Source: Limnohabitans sp. Rim8 | GTDB taxonomy: Bacteria > Pseudomonadota > Gammaproteobacteria > Burkholderiales > Burkholderiaceae_C | DNA length: 64,000 nucleotides | Reading direction: 5' to 3' | Assembly (NCBI GenBank): GCA_945897465.1 | Contig: CAMDFK010000002.1 | Location: 104,969-168,968, forward strand | Shown here: in pieces, positions 18,715 to 27,599 of the stretch | Layout of the letters: the number at the start of each line of letters is the position of its first letter | Position numbering within the stretch: position 1 is the stretch's first letter | The notes under the pieces: generated by a model | What the model was told of the DNA's origin: nothing | Databases searched by the model: none | What the model saw: the letters and a program-made list of their open reading frames with translations, nothing else | Made by a program: the position numbers and the translations under genes

Positions 18715-19533
18715 ATGAAAATCTCTGCTCAAGGCCACGACCTCTACGCCTACACCGGCGGCAAGCCCTTCAACCCCGCGCAGCCCACCGCCGTATTCAT
18801 CCACGGCGTGCTCAACGACCACAGCGTCTGGATTTTGCAAACCCGCTACATGGCCCACCACGGCTGGAACGTGCTGGCGATTGACCTGCCCGGGCACTGC
18901 AAAAGCCAAGGCACACCACCCCAAAGCGTGGAAGAAGCCGCCGACACCGTCATCGCCATGCTCGATGCACTGAAGATCGAAAAAGCCGCACTGATCGGCC
19001 ACAGCTTTGGCTCGCTCATCGCCCTGGAAGCCACGGCACGCGACTCGGCAGCACACCCGGGGCGCGTGATCCACCTGGTGATGGTGGGCACGGCCTACCC
19101 GATGCGGGTGTCGCCTGCCTTGCTCGATTTGTCGGTCAGCGCCCCGTTCAAGGCCATTGACATGGTCAACAGCTTCTCTCACTCCACACTCGCCCCACCG
19201 CCTTCGGCCTTGGGCCCCGGCACTTGGCTTTATGGCGGCAGCAAGGCGCTGATGCGGCGCGTACTGGCCAGCAACACGCAGAACAATGTGTTCCACACCG
19301 GCTTCAAGGCCTGCGACGACTACCGTGGCGCAGAAGCCGCCATGCCAAAGGTCACTTGCCCCACCCTGTTTGTGCTGGGCAATGCCGACCAGATGACACC
19401 GCCCAAAGCCGCACAAAGCCTGATCGACCTTTGCGCCAAGCCCAAAGTCGTGAAACTGCCCGCAGGCCATTCGCTCATGACCGAGGCACCCGAAGGCGTG
19501 TTGCAGGCGCTCAAAGATTTTTTGAAACCGTGA
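18715..19533 (+). CDS. Alpha/beta hydrolase fold protein
   Basis: A 272-residue hydrolase with the nucleophile elbow GHSFGS (S98), the HGVLNDHSVW oxyanion region at residues 30-39, the acid in LGNADQMTP and the histidine in PAGHSLMTE. No signal peptide is visible. It begins 2 bp after metY and is probably cotranscribed. The link with metY suggests a thioester- or ester-hydrolysing role, but the substrate is not predictable. MetX-type homoserine acetyltransferases share this fold but are longer and have other signatures. Confidence 0.82.
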   Translation: MKISAQGHDLYAYTGGKPFNPAQPTAVFIHGVLNDHSVWILQTRYMAHHGWNVLAIDLPGHCKSQGTPPQSVEEAADTVIAMLDALKIEKAALIGHSFGSLIALEATARDSAAHPGRVIHLVMVGTAYPMRVSPALLDLSVSAPFKAIDMVNSFSHSTLAPPPSALGPGTWLYGGSKALMRRVLASNTQNNVFHTGFKACDDYRGAEAAMPKVTCPTLFVLGNADQMTPPKAAQSLIDLCAKPKVVKLPAGHSLMTEAPEGVLQALKDFLKP

Positions 19534-19573
19534 GGGCGAAGGCCATTTGCTCACAGGGGCTCGCTACTACAAC

Positions 19574-20902
19574 ATGAACACATTGACTGCCCAGATCACC
19601 CCGCCCATGTCGGCTGACAGGGCACATGAAATCGCTCAGGCCCTCGACCTGCGGGCCTTGCCGCGCGACTTTCTGGACAACCCCTATCCGGTCTATGCAG
19701 CGCTGCGGCAGTCCGAGCCTTTCAAGCGCATGCCCGATGGCTCGTACTTCTTTACGCGCCACGCCGATTTGGTGGCGGTGTACCGCGACGCCAAGGTCTT
19801 CAGCTCCGACAAGCAAGTCGAATTCGGCCCCAAATACAACCACGCGCCGTTCAACCAGCCGCCCTACGCCACAGCAAATGGTCAGGCTCCGCTGTTCGAG
19901 CACCACACCCACAGCCTGGTCTTCAACGACGCACCACGACACACCCGTGTGCGGCACCTGATCATGGGCGCCCTCACCCGCCGCGCCATCGAGGCCATGG
20001 AGCCTGGCCTGGTGCAACTGGTGGACAGCCTGCTGGACAAAATCGAGGCCCAAGGCGGCGGCGATCTGATCGAAGACTTTGCCTCGGCCATTCCGGTGGA
20101 GATCATTGGCAATTTGCTGGATGTGCCACACGCCGACCGCGAGCCCTTGCGTGGCTGGTCGCTGGCCATTTTGGGGGCGCTGGAGCCATCCCTCACCCCA
20201 GACCAAGAAGCTTTGGGCAACCGCAGCGTGAGCGAATTTTTGACCTACTTGCGCGAACTGGTCGCCAAGCGCAGACGGCAGCCGAGCGACCCGGAGCAGG
20301 ACGTGCTGACCTGCTTGATTCAAGGGGAGGAAAACGGCGACGCCTTTAGCGAAGTCGAGTTGCTGCAAAACTGCGTGTTTTTGCTCAACGCCGGGCACGA
20401 AACCACCACCAACCTGATCGGGAACGCGCTCATCAGCCTGCAAGAGTGGCCCGAGCAGCGCAAACAACTCCAGGCCGACCTGAAACAAGCCGCCAGCGAC
20501 GAAGTGCGTGAGCAGTGTCTGAGCTTGGCCGTTGACGAGTTTTTGCGCTTCGAATCGTCCAACCAGCTGGGCAACCGCCGCGCCCTGCAAGACACCCAGG
20601 TCAACGGCATGGACTTGCCCGCCGGCGCCTTGGTCACCCTGTGTATTGGTGCAGCCAACCGCGACCCTTACATATATGACAAGCCCGAACAATTGAACCT
20701 GCGCCGCACCGGCAACAAGCACCTGGCCTTTGGCTTTGGCGTGCACCAGTGCGCGGGCCTGAGCCTGGCGCGGCTGGAAGGCCGAGTGGCCATCGGCCGC
20801 TTTTTGCAGCGCTTTCCAAATTACCAGCTCACGCAAGCGCCCCAACGCGGCGGCCGGGCGAGGTTTCGCGGCTTCTTGCACGCACCGTTTTCGATCCGAT
20901 AA
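19574..20902 (+). CDS. Cytochrome P450
   Basis: A 442-residue soluble class-I type P450. The I-helix oxygen-activation motif is AGHETT (273-278), the ExxR motif is in DEFLRFES, and the haem loop is FGFGVHQCAG with Cys393 as axial ligand. It has no membrane anchor, so it needs a separate ferredoxin and reductase, neither of which is nearby. The acid-alcohol pair of the I-helix (E276, T277) is intact, so it is an O2-using monooxygenase and not a CYP152-type peroxygenase. The ATG at 19574 is preferred to a TTG at 19547. It lies in the metY-hydrolase-P450-Mpo1-like gene string. Confidence 0.93.
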   Translation: MNTLTAQITPPMSADRAHEIAQALDLRALPRDFLDNPYPVYAALRQSEPFKRMPDGSYFFTRHADLVAVYRDAKVFSSDKQVEFGPKYNHAPFNQPPYATANGQAPLFEHHTHSLVFNDAPRHTRVRHLIMGALTRRAIEAMEPGLVQLVDSLLDKIEAQGGGDLIEDFASAIPVEIIGNLLDVPHADREPLRGWSLAILGALEPSLTPDQEALGNRSVSEFLTYLRELVAKRRRQPSDPEQDVLTCLIQGEENGDAFSEVELLQNCVFLLNAGHETTTNLIGNALISLQEWPEQRKQLQADLKQAASDEVREQCLSLAVDEFLRFESSNQLGNRRALQDTQVNGMDLPAGALVTLCIGAANRDPYIYDKPEQLNLRRTGNKHLAFGFGVHQCAGLSLARLEGRVAIGRFLQRFPNYQLTQAPQRGGRARFRGFLHAPFSIR

Positions 20903-20920
20903 CACCCAAGGAGACAAGCC

Positions 20921-21244
20921 ATGGACACCACCGAAACACAAGCGCCACAGCACACCAGCTTTGCCGAGTTCTACCCTTTTTACCTGAGCGAGCACAGCCA
21001 CCGTAGCTGCCGCCGCATGCATTTTGTGGGCAGCACATTGAGCTTGATGTGTCTGGCCATGTTGGCCGTGACCGGCAAACCCCAGTACTTTTTTTATGCC
21101 CTGCTGTGTGGTTATGGCTGCGCTTGGATTGGGCACTTTGTGTTCGAGAAAAACAAGCCCGCCAGCTTCAAGCGCCCGCTCTACAGCTTCATGGGCGACT
21201 GGGTCATGTACCGCGATATGTGGCGCGGACGTGTGAGTTTTTAA
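20921..21244 (+). CDS. Mpo1-like (DUF962) membrane protein
   Basis: A 107-residue protein with the DUF962/Mpo1 pattern: FAEFYPFYLSEHSHRSCRRMHFVG, two hydrophobic segments, then WIGHFVFEKNKPASFKRPLYSFMGDWVMY. The conserved histidines in SEHSH, RRMHF and IGHF are those expected to bind Fe(II). Yeast Mpo1 cleaves 2-hydroxy fatty acids in alpha-oxidation; bacterial members are mostly uncharacterised. A good GGAG lies 6 bp upstream. Lying 18 bp after the P450, it may act on the P450's hydroxylated product (inference). Confidence 0.85.
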   Translation: MDTTETQAPQHTSFAEFYPFYLSEHSHRSCRRMHFVGSTLSLMCLAMLAVTGKPQYFFYALLCGYGCAWIGHFVFEKNKPASFKRPLYSFMGDWVMYRDMWRGRVSF

Positions 21245-21268
21245 GCCGAGAGGTCCCCAGTGGCTCCA

Positions 21269-22522
21269 TCAAAGGGCCCGCGATAAGGGCAGAAGCTGCG
21301 CCACCCGGACTTGGTCTAAGCCTGTTTGAACCCATAAAGGGTCGATGGCCGGGGTTCTCAGCACCAACAACCGTTCGGCCAGCGGAGTTACACGGGCCTG
21401 CGAGGGATCTATGAGCAAGACCTGACGGGCCTGTGCCTGATCGTTTGGCTCGGTGAGGCGTCCTACCCAATCGAGCTCGTGCAGCACCGCCAGAACGTTT
21501 TGCAGCTCCCCCAATTCCACGCGCAAACGTGCTGCCAATGCCTCCGCGCTCCAGCCCCGCTGTTCGCTCGCCTTGGCCGCATTCAACTCGGCCAACACTT
21601 CCAGGGCCAGCCTGAACGACCAGCCCGCCCCTTCGGGTTTGCGCCACTGCTCGCGCCCCAGCTCCGGCAAACTCGACGCCAGCACCGCCCCCAACAAGAC
21701 CAACAGCCAAGTCACATAAATCCAGACCAGCAAAATCGGCACTGCTGCAAAGGCCCCATAGACCAATGAATAAGTAGGCACTTTCAGCAAATAAAAGGCC
21801 ATGCCTTTTTTGGCCAACTCCAAGGAAACAGCGACCAAAAACCCCGCCGTGATGGCATGGCGCCAACGCACCCGGGTGTAAGGCACATAAAAGTACAGGC
21901 CGCTCACGCAGGCGGTGAGCAGCAAAAACTCAAAACCGTCAAGGAACCAGCGGACTGAGCCCGGCATGACGTTGACCACGTCGCGCGATACCGTGACCAC
22001 ATAAGAAGTGATGGCCAAGCTGCCGCCCAACAAAAGCGGCCCCAGCGTGATGGCCGACCAATACAACAAAACCCGTTGGGGTATGGGCCTTTGCCGTTGC
22101 AATCGCCAGATTTGTCCCAGCGTTCGTTCGATGGTCACCATCAGAAATACCGCCGACAAAAGCACCGCGACCAAGCCTGCCGTGCCCAGACGGCTGGCCT
22201 TGCGCGAAAACTGGGTCAGGTAACTGAGCACTTGGCGGGCAATGCTCTCGGGCACCAAACTTTCAATCAGCCAGCGTTGAATGGTGTCTTGAAACTTGCC
22301 AAACACCGGGAAGGCCGAAAACACCGCCAAACCGAGCGCAAACAAAGGCACCAAGGCCAATACGGTGGTGAAAGTCAAGGAACTGGCACTGACACCCAGG
22401 CGCGCATCACGAAAACGGTCCGCCAAAACGCCGCCCATTTGGCGCCAAGGAAACTCCGACAGTTCCTGCCACCACAAACGGGTGTTTTCAATCAGGCCGT
22501 TCTTGGACAAGGTTGTTTGCAT
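21269..22522 (-). CDS. YihY/BrkB-family inner-membrane protein
   Basis: A 417-residue protein with six hydrophobic segments (residues about 40-300), the family motif AARLGVSASSLTFTTVLALVPL-like near residue 40 and GAVLASSLPELGRE at the end of the membrane domain. A soluble C-terminal tail of about 120 residues is likely cytoplasmic and winged-helix-like. The family was once annotated as ribonuclease BN or a serum-resistance protein; its biochemical role is unknown. The ATG at 22522 (MQTTLSKNGLIENTRLWW) is chosen, since an in-frame start at 22582 would overlap the divergent DUF2069 gene. Confidence 0.88.
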   Translation of the reverse strand: MQTTLSKNGLIENTRLWWQELSEFPWRQMGGVLADRFRDARLGVSASSLTFTTVLALVPLFALGLAVFSAFPVFGKFQDTIQRWLIESLVPESIARQVLSYLTQFSRKASRLGTAGLVAVLLSAVFLMVTIERTLGQIWRLQRQRPIPQRVLLYWSAITLGPLLLGGSLAITSYVVTVSRDVVNVMPGSVRWFLDGFEFLLLTACVSGLYFYVPYTRVRWRHAITAGFLVAVSLELAKKGMAFYLLKVPTYSLVYGAFAAVPILLVWIYVTWLLVLLGAVLASSLPELGREQWRKPEGAGWSFRLALEVLAELNAAKASEQRGWSAEALAARLRVELGELQNVLAVLHELDWVGRLTEPNDQAQARQVLLIDPSQARVTPLAERLLVLRTPAIDPLWVQTGLDQVRVAQLLPLSRAL

Positions 22523-22543
22523 GCCCGGTATGATGCCACTGCC

Positions 22544-22975
22544 ATGAACCCCAACCCCGAAACCTCTCCCCTCCCCCCCCAAGAAAACACCCCAGCGGGC
22601 TTGGACTTGACCCGCTGGTTGGCCGTCGGCAGCCTGCTCGGTTTGATCATTTTGGGCTTGCTCTGGGAACTATGGTTGGCCCCATTGCGGCCAGGCGGCT
22701 CGTGGTGGGTCATCAAGGTGCTGCCTTTGTGTATACCACTGGCCGGTCTGCTCAAAAACCGCATGTACACCTACCGCTGGGTCAGCATGTTGGTTTGGCT
22801 CTACTTCACCGAAGGTGTCATGCGGGCTTGGGGCGATGCCTGGCCCTCCAACGGTTTGGCCGGGCTGCAGATCCTGTTGTGCACCACCTTGTTTGTGGCC
22901 TGCGCCTTGCATGTGCGCATCCGTTTCAAGGCCGTCAAGGCCACCGGTAACTTTGTGCCCGTTCCCCGAGACTGA
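22544..22975 (+). CDS. DUF2069 membrane protein
   Basis: A 143-residue protein with four predicted transmembrane segments (LAVGSLLGLIILGLLWELWLA, VLPLCIPLAGLL, VSMLVWLYFTEGVMRAW, IllCTTLFVACALHV) and the family features RMYTYRWVSMLVWLYFTEG and RIRFKA. Function is unknown. The start is divergent from YihY with only 21 bp between the two ATGs. Five bases separate its stop from the FAD-linked dehydrogenase gene, so the two are probably cotranscribed. Confidence 0.85.
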   Translation: MNPNPETSPLPPQENTPAGLDLTRWLAVGSLLGLIILGLLWELWLAPLRPGGSWWVIKVLPLCIPLAGLLKNRMYTYRWVSMLVWLYFTEGVMRAWGDAWPSNGLAGLQILLCTTLFVACALHVRIRFKAVKATGNFVPVPRD

Positions 22976-22980
22976 ACACC

Positions 22981-24417
22981 ATGAGACCACCTCTGACCCA
23001 ACCATTGCTTGAACAGCTGCGCCAAATTTGTGGCGCTGCCAACGTCCTGACACACGATGACCCGGCCACCGACCTCAGCCCTTGGGAACAAGACTGGCGC
23101 AAACGTGTGCGGGGCCTGGCCCTGGCGGTGGTGCGTCCGGGTGACACCGCGCAAGTGGCTGCCGTGGTCAAAGCGTGTGCAGCGGCGAACACCCCCATCG
23201 TGCCGCAAGGTGGCAACACCGGGCTGGTGGTGGGCGGCGTGCCCAACGGCTCCGGCACACAGATTGTGCTGAGCATGACCCGCATGAACACCGTGCGGGC
23301 CATCGACCCGGCCAACCTGACGATCACGGTGGAGGCCGGCTGTGTGCTGCAGAACCTGCAAACGGCTGCCGAACAAGCTGGATTTTTGTTTCCCTTGAGC
23401 CTGGGCGCCGAAGGCAGCTGCACCATTGGCGGCAACTTGGGCACCAACGCAGGCGGCACACAGGTGGTGCGCTATGGCAATACCCGTGAGCTGTGCCTGG
23501 GCCTGGAAGTCGTCACCGCGCAAGGCGAGGTCTGGCACGGCTTGAGCGGCCTGCGCAAAGACAACACCGGCTACGACTTGCGCAATCTGATGATCGGCAG
23601 CGAAGGCACGCTGGGCATCATCACCGCAGCCACCATGAAGCTCTACCCCCAGCCCGCGTCGCAGCTGACCGCTTGGGCCGCTGTGCCCAGCATGGAAGCT
23701 GCGGTGCAACTGCTGGGGCTGGCGCACCACCGATTGGGACCGAGCCTCACAGGCTTTGAAGTCATGGGCCAGTTCGCGCTGAGTTTGGTGGACAAGCACT
23801 TTCCGCAGCTGCGCGTGCCACTCTGGCGAGAAACGCCTTGGTGTGTGCTGCTGGAGAACTCCGACAGTGAAAGCGAAAGCCACGCTAGGGGACAGTTTGA
23901 AGCCCTGCTCGAAGCGGCTCTGGGTCAAGGGTGTGTCACCGATGCCGTGGTCGCTGAAAACCTGACGCAGGCCAAAGGCCTGTGGCACATCCGCGAGAGC
24001 ATCACGATGGCGCAGGCCACCGAAGGCCTCAACATCAAACACGACATCAGCATCCCGGTCTCTCGCATCCCGGACTTTGTGGTCGAGACCGACGCCCTGT
24101 TGGCCCAAAACTTCCCCGGCGTGCGCCTGGTGGACTTTGGCCACTTGGGCGACGGCAACCTGCACTACAACGTGCAAGCGCCCGAAGGCGCCGATGGCCC
24201 AACCTTCTTGCGCGAGTTCGAAGACAAGGTGAACACCTTGGTGTTTGACCAAGTCACCAAGTTTGACGGCTCGATCAGCGCCGAGCACGGCGTGGGGGAG
24301 CTCAAAGTGCACAAGCTCCCCCACTACAAAGACCCCACAGCCCTGGCCATGATGCGGGCGGTCAAACAAGCCTTGGACCCTCACAACCTGCTCAATCCGG
24401 GGCGGGTGCTGGGCTGA
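22981..24417 (+). CDS. FAD-binding oxidoreductase, GlcD / D-2-hydroxyacid dehydrogenase type
   Basis: A 478-residue flavoprotein of the PCMH (VAO) superfamily. The FAD-binding segment contains [14 protein letters not shown] and the pyrophosphate-binding [20 protein letters not shown]. The C-terminal cap has [11 protein letters not shown] and [10 protein letters not shown], ending in [12 protein letters not shown]. These match bacterial D-2-hydroxyglutarate/D-lactate dehydrogenases and glycolate oxidase GlcD; there are no GlcE/GlcF partners nearby, favouring a stand-alone D-2-hydroxyacid dehydrogenase. It is cytosolic or peripheral. Confidence 0.87.
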   Translation: MRPPLTQPLLEQLRQICGAANVLTHDDPATDLSPWEQDWRKRVRGLALAVVRPGDTAQVAAVVKACAAANTPIVPQGGNTGLVVGGVPNGSGTQIVLSMTRMNTVRAIDPANLTITVEAGCVLQNLQTAAEQAGFLFPLSLGAEGSCTIGGNLGTNAGGTQVVRYGNTRELCLGLEVVTAQGEVWHGLSGLRKDNTGYDLRNLMIGSEGTLGIITAATMKLYPQPASQLTAWAAVPSMEAAVQLLGLAHHRLGPSLTGFEVMGQFALSLVDKHFPQLRVPLWRETPWCVLLENSDSESESHARGQFEALLEAALGQGCVTDAVVAENLTQAKGLWHIRESITMAQATEGLNIKHDISIPVSRIPDFVVETDALLAQNFPGVRLVDFGHLGDGNLHYNVQAPEGADGPTFLREFEDKVNTLVFDQVTKFDGSISAEHGVGELKVHKLPHYKDPTALAMMRAVKQALDPHNLLNPGRVLG

Positions 24418-24437
24418 TTTCGCAGCATTTAAACTTG

Positions 24438-25283
24438 ATGTCCATGACCACATCCGCTCGCCCCATCCGCAGCCAATACGAAGACTTCATGCGCCACGTC
24501 TACACGACGGGCGTGCAAAAAGGTGACCGCACCGGCACCGGCACGCGCAGCGTGTTTGGGCACCAGATGCGGTTTGACCTGAACGATGGCTTTCCTCTGG
24601 TCACCACCAAAAAAGTGTTTTTGCGGGCCATCATCATTGAGCTGCTGTGGTTTTTGCGCGGCGACAGCAATGTGAAGTGGCTGCAAGAGCGCGGCTGCAC
24701 CATTTGGGATGAATGGGCTCGCGAAGACGGCTCGCTCGGCCCGGTTTATGGTGTGCAGTGGCGCTGTTGGCCCACGCCTGGAGGCGGCCACATTGACCAG
24801 ATGCAGCAAGTCATGGACACGCTCAAACACAACCCCGACAGCCGACGCATCATCGTGAGCGCATGGAACGTGGCCGAACTGGACCAGATGGCGCTGATGC
24901 CCTGCCATGCGTTCTTCCAGTTTTATGTAGCCCCACCCCAAAATACCGGCGACAAGCCCAAACTCAGCTGCCAGCTGTACCAGCGCAGCGCCGATATCTT
25001 TTTGGGTGTGCCCTTCAACATCGCCAGCTACGCCCTGCTCACCCACATGATCGCGCAGCAGTGCGACATGGATGTGGGCGACTTCATCTGGACCGGGGGC
25101 GATTGCCATATTTACAGCAACCACCATGATCAGGTGGAACTGCAGCTGAGCCGTGCGCCCATGGCCTACCCGACGCTCAACATCAAGCGCAAGCCCGCCT
25201 CGATCTTCGATTACGAATTTGAAGACTTCGAGGTGGTGGGCTACGAATGCCACCCTGCCATCAAAGCGCCTGTCGCTGTTTGA
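24438..25283 (+). CDS. thyA: Thymidylate synthase
   Basis: A 281-residue enzyme methylating dUMP to dTMP with 5,10-methylene-THF. The catalytic Cys156 is in [28 protein letters not shown] binds the dUMP phosphate, and [26 protein letters not shown] is the family core. The start is ATG 24438 or ATG 24444; there is no clear Shine-Dalgarno sequence for either. folA follows after 11 bp, the usual pairing because ThyA produces dihydrofolate, the substrate of FolA. Confidence 0.97.
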   Translation: MSMTTSARPIRSQYEDFMRHVYTTGVQKGDRTGTGTRSVFGHQMRFDLNDGFPLVTTKKVFLRAIIIELLWFLRGDSNVKWLQERGCTIWDEWAREDGSLGPVYGVQWRCWPTPGGGHIDQMQQVMDTLKHNPDSRRIIVSAWNVAELDQMALMPCHAFFQFYVAPPQNTGDKPKLSCQLYQRSADIFLGVPFNIASYALLTHMIAQQCDMDVGDFIWTGGDCHIYSNHHDQVELQLSRAPMAYPTLNIKRKPASIFDYEFEDFEVVGYECHPAIKAPVAV

Positions 25284-25294
25284 GTCGGGGATCG

Positions 25295-25789
25295 ATGAAG
25301 CTGCACCTGATTTATGCCCGCGCCCGCAATGGCACGATTGGCAAAGACAAGCAGATGCCCTGGCACCTGCCCGAAGACCTGGCGCACTTCAAGCGCGTCA
25401 CGCTGGGCCAGCCGGTCATCATGGGCCGCATAACCTGGGATTCACTCCCTGCACGCTTTCGTCCACTGCCCGGGCGCCTGAACATCGTTGTCACCCGCCA
25501 AACCGACTGGCAGGCCGACGGTGCTCTGCGTGCGGCTTCTATTGAAGACGCCATGCGTTTGTGCGGCGATGCGCCCGATGCCTGGATCATGGGCGGGGCC
25601 GACATTTACCGACAAGCCGAGCCGCTGGCCAGCACGGCGGTGGTCACCGAAATCGAGCAAGATTTTGATGGAGATGCCTTCGCACCTGTGCTGGGCCCAG
25701 ACTGGCACGAGGTGCAAAGGGAACCGCATACGGCAGCCAGTGGCTTGGGCTTTGCATTTGTCACCTACTTCCATTCACAAAAGCCATGA
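25295..25789 (+). CDS. folA: Dihydrofolate reductase
   Basis: A 164-residue NADPH-dependent enzyme. Signatures are LIYARARNGTIGKDKQMPWHLPEDLAHFK at the N-terminus, MGRITWDSLP, RLNIVVTR and WIMGGADIY. The ATG at 25295 is chosen; an in-frame start 48 bp upstream overlaps thyA and adds residues not typical of DHFR. The stop overlaps the xthA start (ATGA), so thyA-folA-xthA is probably one transcript. Confidence 0.96.
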   Translation: MKLHLIYARARNGTIGKDKQMPWHLPEDLAHFKRVTLGQPVIMGRITWDSLPARFRPLPGRLNIVVTRQTDWQADGALRAASIEDAMRLCGDAPDAWIMGGADIYRQAEPLASTAVVTEIEQDFDGDAFAPVLGPDWHEVQREPHTAASGLGFAFVTYFHSQKP

Positions 25790-26577
25790 AACTTGCCACT
25801 TGGAACGTCAACTCCCTGTCGGTCCGCCTGCCCCAAGTTTTGGATTGGCTGGCAGCGCAAAAAGAGACTGGTGGCATCGATGTGCTGGCCCTGCAAGAGC
25901 TCAAGCTGACCGACGACAAATTTCCCATCGCGGCTTTCCAAGGGGCGGGTTGCCAAGCCCAGTGGTTTGGCCAAAAAACTTACAACGGTGTGGCCCTGAT
26001 TTCTGTGGCCGAGGGCACCGAGGTGGTCAAAAACATCCCCGGTTTTGCGGACGACATGTCGCGTGTCATTGCCGCCACCTACCCCGATGGCGCTGGCGGA
26101 TCGGTCAGGGTGATCGGTGCTTATTTTCCCAACGGACAGGCCCCCGACAGCGACAAATTTGTCTACAAAATGCGCTGGCTCGATGCACTTCGCGAGTGGG
26201 TGGGCAGCGAGATGCAAAAACACCCAAATCTGGTGCTGCTGGGCGACTACAACATCACATTTGACGAACTGGACATGTGGGACCCGGTGGGCCTGAAAGA
26301 CACCATCCACTGCACCGAGGCCGAGCGCGAAAAACTCCAAGCCCTCACCGACTTGGGGCTCACCGACAGTTTTCGCCTGTTTGAGCAGCCCGAAAAAAGC
26401 TACAGCTGGTGGGACTACCGCGAGTTCGCGTTTCGCCGCAATCGGGGGCTGCGCATCGACCACATTTTGATTTCGCAGGCGCTCAAAGCCCGCGCCAGCG
26501 GCTGTGTGATCGACCGCGCCCCGCGCAAAAACGAACGCCCCAGCGACCACACGCCGGTGGTGCTGACGCTGGCCTGA
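25786..26577 (+). CDS. xthA: Exodeoxyribonuclease III / AP endonuclease
   Basis: A 263-residue endonuclease-exonuclease-phosphatase fold enzyme that incises abasic sites in base-excision repair. Visible motifs are KLATWNVNSLSVRLPQVLDWL (N-terminal metal-binding region), LQELKLTD with the catalytic Glu, GDYNITFDELDMWDP, SYSWWDYR-like and the C-terminal ERPSDHTPVVLTL with the catalytic Asp-His. It overlaps folA by 4 bp and ends 1 bp from the convergent alpha-E gene. Confidence 0.95.
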   Translation: MKLATWNVNSLSVRLPQVLDWLAAQKETGGIDVLALQELKLTDDKFPIAAFQGAGCQAQWFGQKTYNGVALISVAEGTEVVKNIPGFADDMSRVIAATYPDGAGGSVRVIGAYFPNGQAPDSDKFVYKMRWLDALREWVGSEMQKHPNLVLLGDYNITFDELDMWDPVGLKDTIHCTEAEREKLQALTDLGLTDSFRLFEQPEKSYSWWDYREFAFRRNRGLRIDHILISQALKARASGCVIDRAPRKNERPSDHTPVVLTLA

Positions 26578-26578
26578 T

Positions 26579-27583
26579 TCAAACCGTCTGCGGCATCAAA
26601 AACTCGCGGCTGATGCGCACACCCAGCACATTCACCCGCTCCAAAAACTGCGTCAAGTAAGCGTGCAGGCCGGTGGCCAGGATCTCGTCGATGCGGCCAA
26701 AGGCCAGCTCTGAGCGCAGACGACCCGCTTGGCGCAAAGTGTCGCTGCCCGCATCGTGCGAGACCAGTTTGAGGTTGGCCACCACCTCATTAAGGCTGGC
26801 ATGCAAAGAGCGCGGCATGTCCGGCCGCAGGATCAGCAACTCCGCCACACGCTCAGGGCGAATCACGTCGCGGTAGACCTTCCGGTAGACCTCAAAGCCG
26901 CTCACGCTGCGCAAGATCGCGCTCCAGTGGTAGAAGTCGTACTCTTGCACCGCCTCAGCAATTTCAGCAGAGGGGCCGCCTTGTCTCTGTGCAGCACCAA
27001 AGTTCGGCGCCCCAAAAAAGTCGTTTTGCATGGCGTGGAACTTCACATCCACCAAACGCGCCGTGTTGTCGGCCCGCTCCAAAAACGTGCCCATGCGCAT
27101 GAAGTAAAGCGACTCGTCCATGAGCATGGTGCCCACCGTCACGCCCCGCGACAGGTGCGAGCGGAATTTGACCCACTCAAAGAACTGCCCCGGATCGCGC
27201 TCGAACTCGCCGCTCTTGAGCATGCGGTTGACCTCAAGCCAGGTCTGGTTTTGGGTCTCCCAGACCTCGGTGGTCAGGGTGCCGCGCACCGCGCGGGCGT
27301 TTTCTCGGGCCGCACGCAGACAAGACAAGATGGATGAAGGGTTGTTGTCGTTTTTGACCATGAAGGCCATCACATCGCGCGGCGAGATGGTTTTGTACTG
27401 CGAAAGGTACGAAGGCAACAACTCGCTGATGGACAAAATGCCCTCCCAGCCCGCCTCGACGGCGGCGGCCGACTGCGGCAGCAAGGAGGTTTCATAACTC
27501 ACATTGAGCATGCGGGCGGTGTTTTCGGCCCGCTCCATGTAGCGGGACATCCAGAAAAGGTGGTCGGCGGTTCTTGAAAGCAT
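26579..27583 (-). CDS. Alpha-E domain protein (DUF403)
   Basis: A 334-residue, all-helical alpha-E domain starting MLSRTADHLFWMSRYMERAENTARML, with the conserved FLERADNTARLVDV repeat of the same motif in the middle. The family is almost always next to a circularly permuted ATP-grasp gene, as here (16 bp downstream of it). It has been proposed to cooperate with that ligase and a transglutaminase-like protease in making or trimming a peptide tag; the product is not known. A second copy of this domain is fused to an ATP-grasp at 35397-38270. Confidence 0.9.
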   Translation of the reverse strand: MLSRTADHLFWMSRYMERAENTARMLNVSYETSLLPQSAAAVEAGWEGILSISELLPSYLSQYKTISPRDVMAFMVKNDNNPSSILSCLRAARENARAVRGTLTTEVWETQNQTWLEVNRMLKSGEFERDPGQFFEWVKFRSHLSRGVTVGTMLMDESLYFMRMGTFLERADNTARLVDVKFHAMQNDFFGAPNFGAAQRQGGPSAEIAEAVQEYDFYHWSAILRSVSGFEVYRKVYRDVIRPERVAELLILRPDMPRSLHASLNEVVANLKLVSHDAGSDTLRQAGRLRSELAFGRIDEILATGLHAYLTQFLERVNVLGVRISREFLMPQTV

Positions 27584-27599
27584 GTGTGTTATTCCCTGT

